Source: Candidatus Nanoarchaeia archaeon
Lineage (GTDB): Archaea; Nanobdellota; Nanobdellia; CSSed11-243R1
NCBI GenBank assembly: GCA_028713895.1
Contig: JAQTNH010000001.1
Coordinates: forward strand, 369,808 to 433,807
Length of the DNA: 64,000 bases
Reading direction: 5' to 3'
Positions 7,894-15,736 of the stretch are shown here, in pieces. Positions within the stretch are counted from its first letter, which is position 1, and each line of letters starts with the position of its first letter. The notes beneath the pieces are model-generated. The model was given only the letters and a program-made list of their open reading frames with translations, did no database searches and had not been told where the DNA came from. Both the position numbers and the translations under genes were made by a program.

Positions 7894-8984
7894 TTGCAAT
7901 CATACTCGGAACAAAAGCAGAGTTAATCAAGACAATGCCGCTGATGAAGGAGCTTAGCAGGCGCAAAATGCCGTACACTTTCATTCACACAGGGCAGCAC
8001 AGCCTTGGAGAGCTTTGCGATGATTTCAACATACGCAAGCCGGATATTGTGCTGTATGCACCTCCGAAACTTTCATCGCGATTCATGGTAAAGACGCACA
8101 AGGCGATTTTCTGGGGGCTGACGCTCATACCAAAGATACGAAAGGTTCTGAACAAGCTGCAGCCTGACTTCGTGTTCTATCATGGAGACACGCTCTCAAC
8201 AGCAGCAGCTGCGCTTGCTTCTTCAACACTTCTCGGAAAAAAGAGATGGCTTAACGGGCATCTTGAAGCAGGGCTGCGAAGCAATAACCTGTTTGAGCCG
8301 TTCCCTGAAGAAATTTCAAGAAGAATTGCTGACAGATGCTCTGATTTGCTTTTTGCGCCGTCAAAGCTGAGCGCGGAAAATGTCATGCACCTGAAAGGAA
8401 GAGTTTACATGACTGGAAACACTGTTGTGGATGGGATACAGGAATGCCTTAAAATTGCAAAGCAGCGGAAGCTTCCAGTGATAAAAGGGAAGTATGTTGC
8501 GGTAAATATTCACAGGCACGAGAACATCAAGTCCAGAGCGCGCATGACAAAGATTTACAACATAATCAAGGAAGTCGGCTTGCCAATGATATGGCCGCTG
8601 CATGATAACACAAAAAAACAGATGGCTAAATTCGGGCTGTGGGACAAATTCAACCAGCTGAACATAAAATTCTCTCCGCTCGTAACTTATGTTGAGTTCC
8701 TCTGGATGCTTAACAATGCAACATATTTGATAACAGACGGGGGCTCAATACAGGAAGAGTCGCTGGCTCTTAAGAAGCCGTGCATCCTGCTGCGGGAGAA
8801 AACAGAGCGCATCGAGGGGCTGAGTACAGGGCTTAATTTTCTTACAAAGCTTGATTTGGAATATGCAGAATGGATGATAAGCAGGATTGAGGCTGGAAAG
8901 GTAAATGCGAAAAAATTTGTCAACCCTTACGGAGACGGCAGTGCAAGCAAACAGATTGCTGACGTTCTGGAGAAAATGAAATGA
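7890..8984 (+). CDS. wecB: UDP-N-acetylglucosamine 2-epimerase family protein
   Basis: This 364-residue enzyme belongs to the non-hydrolysing UDP-GlcNAc 2-epimerases, which make UDP-ManNAc, a precursor of uronic and amino sugars in surface glycans. Family landmarks are the N-terminal GTKAELIKTMPL, FIHTGQH, GHLEAGLRS with the conserved acidic residue, NIHRHEN, and ITDGGSIQEE, which binds the UDP moiety. The last motif is slightly altered from the usual TDSGGIQEE. It is coupled by 4-nt overlaps both to the DPM-like gene upstream and to the GT4 gene downstream. No UDP-ManNAc dehydrogenase lies in the window, so the product may be used directly or oxidised by an enzyme encoded elsewhere. Confidence 0.85.
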   Translation: MIAIILGTKAELIKTMPLMKELSRRKMPYTFIHTGQHSLGELCDDFNIRKPDIVLYAPPKLSSRFMVKTHKAIFWGLTLIPKIRKVLNKLQPDFVFYHGDTLSTAAAALASSTLLGKKRWLNGHLEAGLRSNNLFEPFPEEISRRIADRCSDLLFAPSKLSAENVMHLKGRVYMTGNTVVDGIQECLKIAKQRKLPVIKGKYVAVNIHRHENIKSRARMTKIYNIIKEVGLPMIWPLHDNTKKQMAKFGLWDKFNQLNIKFSPLVTYVEFLWMLNNATYLITDGGSIQEESLALKKPCILLREKTERIEGLSTGLNFLTKLDLEYAEWMISRIEAGKVNAKKFVNPYGDGSASKQIADVLEKMK

Positions 8985-10183
8985 AAGTAATGCACATCTT
9001 TGGCGGCATAAGAACGTTCAAGATAGCAAAGTGGCAGGCAGACCAAGGGATTGATGTCCACAATGTTATCATTGAAGATGAAAAGCCGTTTGAAGCATAT
9101 TTCAAAAATACGAGCATGACACTGCACAAGAATAATTTGCTGACAAAAATTTATGAGAGAATAAAAGGAAAAAAGCTCCTGTTCTTCAGGATGCACATGC
9201 TCCTTTACCCGTTCTACCTGCGGCTGATAAGCAAGGCAATCAGGCAGCAAAATCCTGATATAGTGCATGCATACAGGCACACCGGCGCGCTCCTTGCAAT
9301 AATCTCAAAAAAACTCCATAATTTCAAATCAAAGATAGTTTTTGATTACCAGGACCCATGGAGAGGGGAAGATATGCGGAACAAATCAATATTCCACAAG
9401 TTCATTGTTGACACGTTCTACAAATTTGAAAAGTTCATAATAAACAATTCAGACCTTGTCATAACGCAGGGAGAAGAGCAGACTGAAATGCTGAAAAAGC
9501 GGCATAACCTTCAGGACAGCAAATTCAGCTACACAATTAATACGGCGGACACAAATGTTTTCAAAGTTTACACTGAAGGCAGGGAAGAGCTGCGCAAGAG
9601 TTACGGGATAGATGACACAGCAATACTTTATCTCGGCTCAATTGTGGACTCCCATGGAGTCGGGATGCTTCCAAAAGCTGCAAAAGAAGTGCTGGAAGAG
9701 TTCCCTAAAACGAAATTCATAATGCTGGGAGTAATCCGCGACAAGGCTTACTGGGAGTCGCTGAAGAAAGAGATAAAGTCGTACGGGATATGGGATAATT
9801 TTGTAGAGATATATCCGGACAAGAAAGGAGACATACCAAAATATGTTTCCATGTGCGATATCGGGCTCATACTCCACAAGAAAGGCTCTGCAATAAGCGA
9901 AGTTGCAATCCCTTCAAAGCTGTTCGAGTACATGAGCTGCGGGCTGGCTATTGTAACAAGCAACCTGAAGCACATAACCAGATTTGTGCTGCCTGAAAAT
10001 GCCGGTGTTGCATTTGAGCCCAACAGCACAGACAGCCTTGTAGAGACTCTCAAGGCCCTGATTAAAAATCCCGAGCGCATGATGATGCTTGGGAAAAATG
10101 CGCGCAAAGCCGCAGAAACCAAGTATAATTGGGACGCAGACATGGAAAGACTTTTAAAAGCGTATGAGTCTCTTATAAAATAG
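8981..10183 (+). CDS. GT4-family glycosyltransferase
   Basis: This 400-residue GT-B enzyme has a C-terminal nucleotide-sugar domain typical of GT4, including ILYLGSIVDSHG at the domain start. AIPSKLFEYMSCGLAIV holds the E-x7-E type acidic region that binds the donor. The N-terminal acceptor domain begins MKVMHIFGG. Such retaining enzymes add one sugar from an NDP donor at the cytoplasmic face. It overlaps the 2-epimerase gene by 4 nt, suggesting that it may use UDP-ManNAc or a derivative. That specificity is a guess from gene order. Confidence 0.85.
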   Translation: MKVMHIFGGIRTFKIAKWQADQGIDVHNVIIEDEKPFEAYFKNTSMTLHKNNLLTKIYERIKGKKLLFFRMHMLLYPFYLRLISKAIRQQNPDIVHAYRHTGALLAIISKKLHNFKSKIVFDYQDPWRGEDMRNKSIFHKFIVDTFYKFEKFIINNSDLVITQGEEQTEMLKKRHNLQDSKFSYTINTADTNVFKVYTEGREELRKSYGIDDTAILYLGSIVDSHGVGMLPKAAKEVLEEFPKTKFIMLGVIRDKAYWESLKKEIKSYGIWDNFVEIYPDKKGDIPKYVSMCDIGLILHKKGSAISEVAIPSKLFEYMSCGLAIVTSNLKHITRFVLPENAGVAFEPNSTDSLVETLKALIKNPERMMMLGKNARKAAETKYNWDADMERLLKAYESLIK

Positions 10184-10205
10184 GGGTTTATTTCATGATT
10201 ACAAC

Positions 10206-10214
10206 AAAGGTGAT
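10206..10214 (+). promoter_or_regulatory. Shine-Dalgarno site of the C-methyltransferase gene
   Basis: AAAGGTGAT ends 3 nt before the ATG at 10218 and is complementary to the archaeal 16S rRNA 3' end. It marks this gene as SD-led rather than leaderless. Confidence 0.6.
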
Positions 10215-10217
10215 ACT

Positions 10218-11498
10218 ATGTCAGTAAAACTTAGGGAAACATGCAGGGTATGCGGAAATCCAAAGTTAATCCCGATACTTTCACTTGGAGACCAGTATTC
10301 AGTAGGATTTATGGACAAGCCGGACGAAGTCACTGTAAAAGCCCCATTGGACCTTGTCCTGTGCAATGCAAAAGACGGAGGCTGCGGACTGCTGCAACTG
10401 AAACACACGCTTGACCACGACATACTTTACAAGAAGTACTGGTACAAATCAGGGATAAGCACAACAATGGTAAAAGCGCTTAAGGGCATTGTTGACTCTG
10501 CTGAAAAAATAATCAAGCTAAAGCCAGGCGACATACTGATTGACATAGGCTCAAATGACGGGACTCTGTTAAAACAGTGCCTGGCAAAAGGGGTAATCAA
10601 AGTCGGGTTTGAGCCGTCAAACCTGTGGGAGCTCGGAGTTTCAGCAGACACCAAAATAATACACGATTATTTCAACCACGGCTCTTTCAGGAAAGAGTTC
10701 GGCGACAAGAAAGCAAAAATAATCACAAGCATTTCAATGTTTTATGACCTGGAGAACCCGAACACATTTGTTGACGACATCAAAAAGTGCCTGGATGCAA
10801 ATGGTTTGTGGATAATCCAGATGAACTATCTCGGCCTGATGCTTGACGAGAACACATTTGATAACATAAGCCACGAGCACCTTGAGTACTATTCGCTCCT
10901 TTCGCTGAAAAACCTGCTGGACAGGCATGACATGGACATCATAGATGTGGAGCTCAATGACATAAACGGCGGCGGGTTCATGATTTACATAACGCACAAA
11001 AATTCCAAGGCGCAGCCGTTTGCAGGCGGAGCACAGAGAGTAAAGGATCTGCTAAACAAAGAACTGAAACTGGGCTTTGATGACAAGAAAGTTTATGACG
11101 CGTTCTCAAAACGAATAAGCGGCATAAAAGCAAAACTGCTTGATTTCCTGAAAACTGAAACCAAGGCTGGGAAAACTGTGTATATTTACGGGGCATCAAC
11201 AAGAGGGCTTGTTGTGCTGCAGTATGCCGGCATAACAAACAAGCTGATACCTTTTGCAATTGACAAGAACAATGACAAGTGGGGCAAATATATTGTCGGC
11301 ACCGGAATAAAAGTCATTCCGTTTGAGGAATACCGCAAAAATCCTCCGAACTATCTGTTTGTGCTCCCATACCATTTCAAAAAAGAGATAACAAAACAGG
11401 AAGCAGAATTCCTCAAAAACGGCGGAAAGATGATATTCGCACTGCCAAACTTTGAAGTTATAGACAAAACTTATCTGGAAAAAGTGAAGGGTGATTAA
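10218..11498 (+). CDS. Sugar C-methyltransferase, NovU/TylCIII-like
   Basis: This 426-residue protein has the three-part build of SAM-dependent NDP-sugar C-methyltransferases. The N-terminal zinc-binding domain has CRVCGNP and a later CNAKDGGCGLLQL. The central Rossmann methyltransferase domain has LIDIGSNDGTLL (motif I), and SHEHLEYYS carries the conserved His/Tyr. The C-terminal Methyltransf_14-like domain contains VYIYGASTRG and FVLPYHF. Known members methylate C3 of 4-keto-6-deoxy NDP-sugars. It has its own SD site and is followed after 1 nt by an SDR gene, as often seen for such pairs. The predicted product is a branched methyl deoxysugar; the nucleotide and position are not determined. 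Confidence 0.85.
   Translation: MSVKLRETCRVCGNPKLIPILSLGDQYSVGFMDKPDEVTVKAPLDLVLCNAKDGGCGLLQLKHTLDHDILYKKYWYKSGISTTMVKALKGIVDSAEKIIKLKPGDILIDIGSNDGTLLKQCLAKGVIKVGFEPSNLWELGVSADTKIIHDYFNHGSFRKEFGDKKAKIITSISMFYDLENPNTFVDDIKKCLDANGLWIIQMNYLGLMLDENTFDNISHEHLEYYSLLSLKNLLDRHDMDIIDVELNDINGGGFMIYITHKNSKAQPFAGGAQRVKDLLNKELKLGFDDKKVYDAFSKRISGIKAKLLDFLKTETKAGKTVYIYGASTRGLVVLQYAGITNKLIPFAIDKNNDKWGKYIVGTGIKVIPFEEYRKNPPNYLFVLPYHFKKEITKQEAEFLKNGGKMIFALPNFEVIDKTYLEKVKGD
11489..11495 (+). promoter_or_regulatory. Shine-Dalgarno site deciding the SDR start
   Basis: GGGTGAT ends 4 nt before ATG 11500 and overlaps the end of the C-methyltransferase gene. It favours ATG 11500 over the in-frame GTG at 11491. Confidence 0.55.
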
Positions 11499-11499
11499 A

Positions 11500-12480
11500 A
11501 TGAAAAAAGTTCTGATAACAGGCGTAACAGGATTCATCGGCAGCCATCTTGCACAGGCGCTTTCAAAGAAAAAAGAATACGCAGTTTACGGGCTGGTTAA
11601 ACACAGCGCGAGCAGAAATACTGAGGGGCTAAAACCTTTTCTCAAGGACATCAGGATAAAAGAATGCGACATAAGCGACTTTCATTCAGTTTCCAGAACA
11701 TTGAGGGAGATAAACCCAGATGTTGTTGTGCATCTTGCGGCGCTAAGCCCTGTGAGGGACTCATTTGAAAGCCCAATCTCGTATGTGCAGGCAAACATCA
11801 TCGGAACGCTGAACATAGCGCACGCACTGACTGAGACTCCTAATTTTGAAAACAAAAAAATGATTTATGCCTCAACAGCAGAAGTTTACGGGATACTTAA
11901 CGACAAAAAGCCGGCGAATGAAAGCAGGGAACTTTATCCGTCAAGCCCTTACGCAGCCACAAAAAAGATGACTGATGAATACATACGGCTGCTGATGCCG
12001 CTTCTGTACAAACTCAATACAACCGTCATGAGATGCGTTAACAGTTATGGCAGAAAACTTGACACCTCGTTCATGGTTGAATATCTTGTAACAACAATGC
12101 TCAAGGGAGAAAAGGTATACGTGGGCGCGCCTGATTCGCTAAGGGACTACATGTATGTGGACGACCATGTGAATGCGTACATAAAAGCGATTGAGCACCC
12201 TGAGATACGGGGCGAGGCATTCAATGTAAGCACAGGCACTGTGCTTTCAAACAAGGAACTGGCATTCAAAATAGCAGACATTATTGGTTATGACAAGAAA
12301 ATGATTGTTCTCGGGCAGTATCCGCCAGGATATCCATCACGGCCGCTGCAGTCAGACCAGCCGTTCATAAACCTTGACTCAAGCAAAATAAGAAAAAAGA
12401 TGGGGTGGGCGCATACTGTTGAGCTTGATGAAGGGCTCAAGCGCACAGTAGCGTACTGGAAAGAAAAATTAAATGTCTGA
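11500..12480 (+). CDS. NAD-dependent extended SDR, GDP-mannose 4,6-dehydratase-like
   Basis: This 326-residue extended SDR begins with KKVLITGVTGFIGSHL, has VVHLAALSPV after the cofactor strands, and carries YAATKK as the catalytic YxxxK. STAEVYG and YVDDHVNAY are features of the GDP-mannose dehydratase and GDP-sugar epimerase group. Members oxidise C4 of an NDP-sugar and then eliminate water or reduce. It lies 1 nt after the C-methyltransferase gene, with the SD site inside that gene, so the two likely act in one deoxysugar pathway. Its 3' end overlaps by 12 nt the convergent SDR gene at 12469-13662. Whether it is a 4,6-dehydratase or a later-acting reductase is open. Confidence 0.8.
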   Translation: MKKVLITGVTGFIGSHLAQALSKKKEYAVYGLVKHSASRNTEGLKPFLKDIRIKECDISDFHSVSRTLREINPDVVVHLAALSPVRDSFESPISYVQANIIGTLNIAHALTETPNFENKKMIYASTAEVYGILNDKKPANESRELYPSSPYAATKKMTDEYIRLLMPLLYKLNTTVMRCVNSYGRKLDTSFMVEYLVTTMLKGEKVYVGAPDSLRDYMYVDDHVNAYIKAIEHPEIRGEAFNVSTGTVLSNKELAFKIADIIGYDKKMIVLGQYPPGYPSRPLQSDQPFINLDSSKIRKKMGWAHTVELDEGLKRTVAYWKEKLNV

Positions 12481-13662
12481 TTGTTTACTGAAATAATTTA
12501 ACTGGTCCCTTATGATGTCCGCCAGTTTGTACTTTATTTTGAATCCCGTATCCTGAAGCTTTGTCGTGTCAGACATGACAATCGGGACATCAAGGGGCCT
12601 GAACATTTCACTGTCAAACTCAATGGTTACCTTCCCCTTGCCAGTCTCAAGAATTATCCCTTTGTCAGAATTTTCAAAATAAATCTTTCCAGACAGCATC
12701 AGGCTGTCTGCTTTGGTTTTATCAAAAGAAACCCCGAAAAATTTGCTTTTGTTCATTTCAGCGGGATTGCCGATTTTTTTGTTTCCCTTAATTGTCTTTA
12801 GGCTGTGCACACCATAACCTGCCTGTTCAAGCGAAAGCAAAATGTAGCTCAGGACAGAATTTGTGCGCATGCTGCCGACATTGTACGCGCCCCCATTAAT
12901 TCCGTGTTTTGCAAGGTGGATATATGCGCCAATGGTGTCATTAACATGGCTCCAGTCCCTGAACGTGTTCACATTCCCAATCCGGATTTTATCCGCTTTT
13001 CCTGACGCCAGGTCAGAAACCTGCCTGGTTACTGCAGAAGTGACAAACTGAGACGGCCTTCCAGCGCCTTCGTGATTGAATGAGCGGGATGTGACTGTCT
13101 TGATGCCGTAAGTGTAATAGTAATCCCTCATCAAGAACTCGCTGGCAAGCTTTGCAACACCATACGACATCCTCGGCCTGAGGGGGTTGGTTTCTTTCAC
13201 AGGAAGCTCGGGTATATTTACAGGCTCAGGAACCAGAGCCCCGTATTTTTTGACAAGCCCGCTGTAATGCTTTTTAGAAGACACTATCAGCCCGTATTCT
13301 TCGCTGCTGCCTGCAAAAATAATTTTAGGGTCCACCTTGTTTAAGCGCACGCTCTCCAGCAGATTTGCTGTGCCCATAAAGTTTGTATCCAGCGTCTGCA
13401 GCGGGTTTTTGAATGCAGTTGGCATGTCTGCAATCGCAGCCAGATGAAAGATTACATCAGGGGCAGATTGCCCTATCGCCTGTTTTACATCTGACAGTTT
13501 GGTTACATCCCCCTGTATCAGATTGATATTAGACGGCGTATCAGACTTATTGTCTGCAGCCCGGCTTAATCCGTACACCTTGTTCTCATGGCTTAACTTT
13601 TGCGCGAGAATACTGCCTACAAATCCGTTAATCCCTGTTATGAGAATATTTTTTCCTTTCAT
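12469..13662 (-). CDS. GDP-mannose 4,6-dehydratase-like SDR with ~55-residue insertion
   Basis: This 397-residue extended SDR is longer than the usual 320-350 residues. The core is normal: NILITGINGFVGS, IFHLAAIADMP, SSEEYGL, and YGVAKLA with the YxxxK pair. Between the core and the C-terminal RPLDVPIVMSDTTK motif lies an extra, beta-rich stretch of about 55 residues starting near NPAEMNKSKFF. ATG 13662 was chosen because it precedes the dinucleotide fold directly. The longer frame would cover the nucleotidyltransferase gene, whose stop lies 4 nt upstream of this ATG. Pairing with that gene suggests NDP-sugar synthesis followed by C4 oxidation. The function of the insertion is unknown. Confidence 0.8.
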   Translation of the reverse strand: MKGKNILITGINGFVGSILAQKLSHENKVYGLSRAADNKSDTPSNINLIQGDVTKLSDVKQAIGQSAPDVIFHLAAIADMPTAFKNPLQTLDTNFMGTANLLESVRLNKVDPKIIFAGSSEEYGLIVSSKKHYSGLVKKYGALVPEPVNIPELPVKETNPLRPRMSYGVAKLASEFLMRDYYYTYGIKTVTSRSFNHEGAGRPSQFVTSAVTRQVSDLASGKADKIRIGNVNTFRDWSHVNDTIGAYIHLAKHGINGGAYNVGSMRTNSVLSYILLSLEQAGYGVHSLKTIKGNKKIGNPAEMNKSKFFGVSFDKTKADSLMLSGKIYFENSDKGIILETGKGKVTIEFDSEMFRPLDVPIVMSDTTKLQDTGFKIKYKLADIIRDQLNYFSKQSDI

Positions 13663-13666
13663 GGTT

Positions 13667-14374
13667 TTAAAGATGTCCCCAGGATTTAAGATGCGCCTCA
13701 GCGTCTTGGATATCCTTGATGCTGTTAACTGAAATCCATGCTTCATCCTTGGCAAGTTCGTATGCAGCAATTTTTCCATCCTTGGCTATTTTTGCAAACA
13801 ACAAGTCCTCGATAGAGCCTGTGTCGGGTATCAAATCAACAATTTTTTTGTTAAAAATGTAAATGCCTATGCTCACAAGGGTATCCCTGAGCCTTTTGCC
13901 GTATCTGAAACCTGAAACTGTGCAGTCGTCCTCGACATCCACAACGCTGAACCTGCAGTGGAACGGGGCCAAAGCCATTGTAAGAAGAGGGTTATTTTTC
14001 TGGTGTATTCTGTACATATCCCCGAGATTCAGGTTTGTCAATTCATCGCAGTTCATCCCGAGAAAGTCTTCGTCCTTTACATACCTGGAAATTGCAAGCT
14101 TGAATCCCTGCGCTGTGCCGCCTTCAGTAGTGTGCACGCTGATTTGCACGTTAAGGCCGAAATTATTGTTCTCTTTCAGGTAATCAATTATCTTCTCTTT
14201 TTTGAAGGCAACTCCGATAACCACATTTTTGATTCCCTGGAGTTTGAGCCAGTGGATTACCCAGTAAAGCATTGGTTTGCCTGCAATCGGGGCAAGCGCC
14301 TTGGGTATGTCGTTAGTAAGAGGCTTAAGCCGTGAGCCTTCCCCCCCAGCTATGATTACTGCTGTTTGTACCAT
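13667..14374 (-). CDS. Sugar-phosphate nucleotidyltransferase
   Basis: This 235-residue protein is a short NTP_transferase family enzyme that joins a sugar-1-phosphate to an NTP. The signature GGEGSRLKPLTNDIPKALAPI gives the nucleotide-binding loop and the lysine of the PKAL segment. MNCDELTNLN supplies the metal-binding acidic residue, and DEAWISVNSIKDIQDAE closes the fold. There is no C-terminal left-handed beta-helix. It resembles the mannose-1-phosphate guanylyltransferase / HddC group. It has its own TATA-like box and sits 4 nt upstream of the GMD-like SDR gene, so GDP-mannose-type chemistry is a fair inference. Confidence 0.85.
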   Translation of the reverse strand: MVQTAVIIAGGEGSRLKPLTNDIPKALAPIAGKPMLYWVIHWLKLQGIKNVVIGVAFKKEKIIDYLKENNNFGLNVQISVHTTEGGTAQGFKLAISRYVKDEDFLGMNCDELTNLNLGDMYRIHQKNNPLLTMALAPFHCRFSVVDVEDDCTVSGFRYGKRLRDTLVSIGIYIFNKKIVDLIPDTGSIEDLLFAKIAKDGKIAAYELAKDEAWISVNSIKDIQDAEAHLKSWGHL

Positions 14375-14396
14375 ACCAATGAAAAAGAAAAATACG

Positions 14397-14406
14397 TTTT
14401 ATATAA
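14397..14406 (-). promoter_or_regulatory. TATA-like box for nucleotidyltransferase-SDR pair
   Basis: On the minus strand, TTATATAAAA lies about 23-32 nt before the ATG at 14374, in the 46-nt gap after the RfbH gene. It suggests that these two genes can be transcribed separately from the RfbF-RfbH operon. Confidence 0.5.
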
Positions 14407-14420
14407 TTTGCTAAAAGCGT

Positions 14421-15725
14421 TTAATGTTCCCTGATGAATGCGCCTATCTTTGCGATTACGTAGTCTATGTCTTTTTCAGATATCGCAGGGCACACGCCTA
14501 TCCAAAAAGAATCGTTCATGATTCTGTTTGAATTAGTAAAATCCCCAACAACACGGTATTTGATGTTATTGTCTACAAAATAAGGCTGCTTGGTTATGTT
14601 GCCCCCAAACAATAAACGGGTTCCTATCCTGTTTTTGTCAAGATACTCCAGCAAGTCCCTGCGCGTGAACCTGCACTTGTCGGTCAAGGTCATCAAGAAC
14701 CCGAACCATGAGGGCTCAGAATCTTTTGTCGGCTTAGGCAGCATGAAATAATCACTGTATTTTTTCATTTTTTGACTAAGCATTTCAAAATTTCTTTTTC
14801 TCGCTTTCACAAAATCATCCAGCTTGTCCATCTGTGCAAGCCCTATTGCCACATTCAAATCCGTATTTTTGAGATTATATCCCATCTCAGAATATGTGTA
14901 CTTGTGGTCATAGCCATAAGGCAGATTTCCCAACTGCCAGCTGAACCGCTTCCCGCAGGCATTGTCCTGCCCTGTTTTGCAGAAACAGTCCCTGCCCCAG
15001 TCCTTCAATGACTTTAAAATTCTGGCTAGAAGAGCATTGTCTGTAACTATTGCTCCGCCCTCGCCCATTGTTATCTGGTGCGCAGGGTAAAAACTGAATG
15101 TGGCAATGTCCCCGAAGGTGCCGACAGGTTTTCCCTTATACTTTGCGCCCAAGGCATCGCATGCATCCTCTATCAGCCAAAGATTATGTTTTTGGCACGC
15201 CTTTTTGATTTCTTCCAGATTGAACGGGTTCCCGAGAGTGTGCGCAAGGAACACTGCTTTTGTTTTTGGGGATATCGCTTTTTTGAACTGCTCAATATTT
15301 ATGTTGTATGTTTCCAGGTCCACGTCGCAAAAAACAGGCACGCAACCATACAGAATGATGGGATTTATTGTAGTCGGGAATCCTGCTGCAACAGTTATCA
15401 CTTCGTCGCCTGGCTTGATTCTCCGCTCTTTCAATTTTGCAGAGGTTAAGGCTGCAAATGCCAAAAGATTTGCAGAGGAGCCTGAATTGACAACAAGGGT
15501 GTGCTTTGTGCCCAAGAACGCATTCAACTTCTTTTCAAATGCTTCAGTCACCCTGCCCTCGGTCCACCAGCCGTCAAGGGCTGCGTCTACAATTGATATG
15601 ACTTCTTTTTCATCAAATTTTTTGCCGGATACTGGCACGCCTTCTGGTTTCTTGGACAGATAACTCTTGTAATACTCCTTAACCTTTTCAAAGATTTCTT
15701 TTTTGAGTTTATCTTTATGGTCCAT
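14421..15725 (-). CDS. rfbH: CDP-4-keto-6-deoxyglucose 3-dehydrase (E1), RfbH
   Basis: This 434-residue protein has the DegT/DnrJ/StrS fold but is a PMP- and iron-sulfur-dependent dehydrase. The usual PLP lysine is replaced by His in FYPAHQITMGEGG, the hallmark of the E1/ColD branch. The [2Fe-2S] pattern of E1 is complete: the Cys in EDACDALG, then exactly 57 residues to the first Cys of DCFCKTGQDNACG, which itself gives C-X1-C-X7-C. E1 removes the C3 hydroxyl of CDP-4-keto-6-deoxyglucose and normally needs a ferredoxin-reductase-type partner (E3), which is not in the window. It ends the RfbF-RfbG-SDR-ThDP-RfbH run, with an 11-nt gap after the ThDP gene. Confidence 0.93.
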   Translation of the reverse strand: MDHKDKLKKEIFEKVKEYYKSYLSKKPEGVPVSGKKFDEKEVISIVDAALDGWWTEGRVTEAFEKKLNAFLGTKHTLVVNSGSSANLLAFAALTSAKLKERRIKPGDEVITVAAGFPTTINPIILYGCVPVFCDVDLETYNINIEQFKKAISPKTKAVFLAHTLGNPFNLEEIKKACQKHNLWLIEDACDALGAKYKGKPVGTFGDIATFSFYPAHQITMGEGGAIVTDNALLARILKSLKDWGRDCFCKTGQDNACGKRFSWQLGNLPYGYDHKYTYSEMGYNLKNTDLNVAIGLAQMDKLDDFVKARKRNFEMLSQKMKKYSDYFMLPKPTKDSEPSWFGFLMTLTDKCRFTRRDLLEYLDKNRIGTRLLFGGNITKQPYFVDNNIKYRVVGDFTNSNRIMNDSFWIGVCPAISEKDIDYVIAKIGAFIREH

Positions 15726-15736
15726 GTTTGAGCCTT

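Noticed and set aside
14750-15700. Long plus-strand open frames opposite rfbH
   Set aside because: They are antisense shadows of a strongly conserved gene and match no family.
14421-15725. Ordinary DegT-type sugar aminotransferase
   Set aside because: The PLP lysine is replaced by His and the full E1 iron-sulfur cysteine pattern is present, so it is a dehydrase rather than an aminotransferase.
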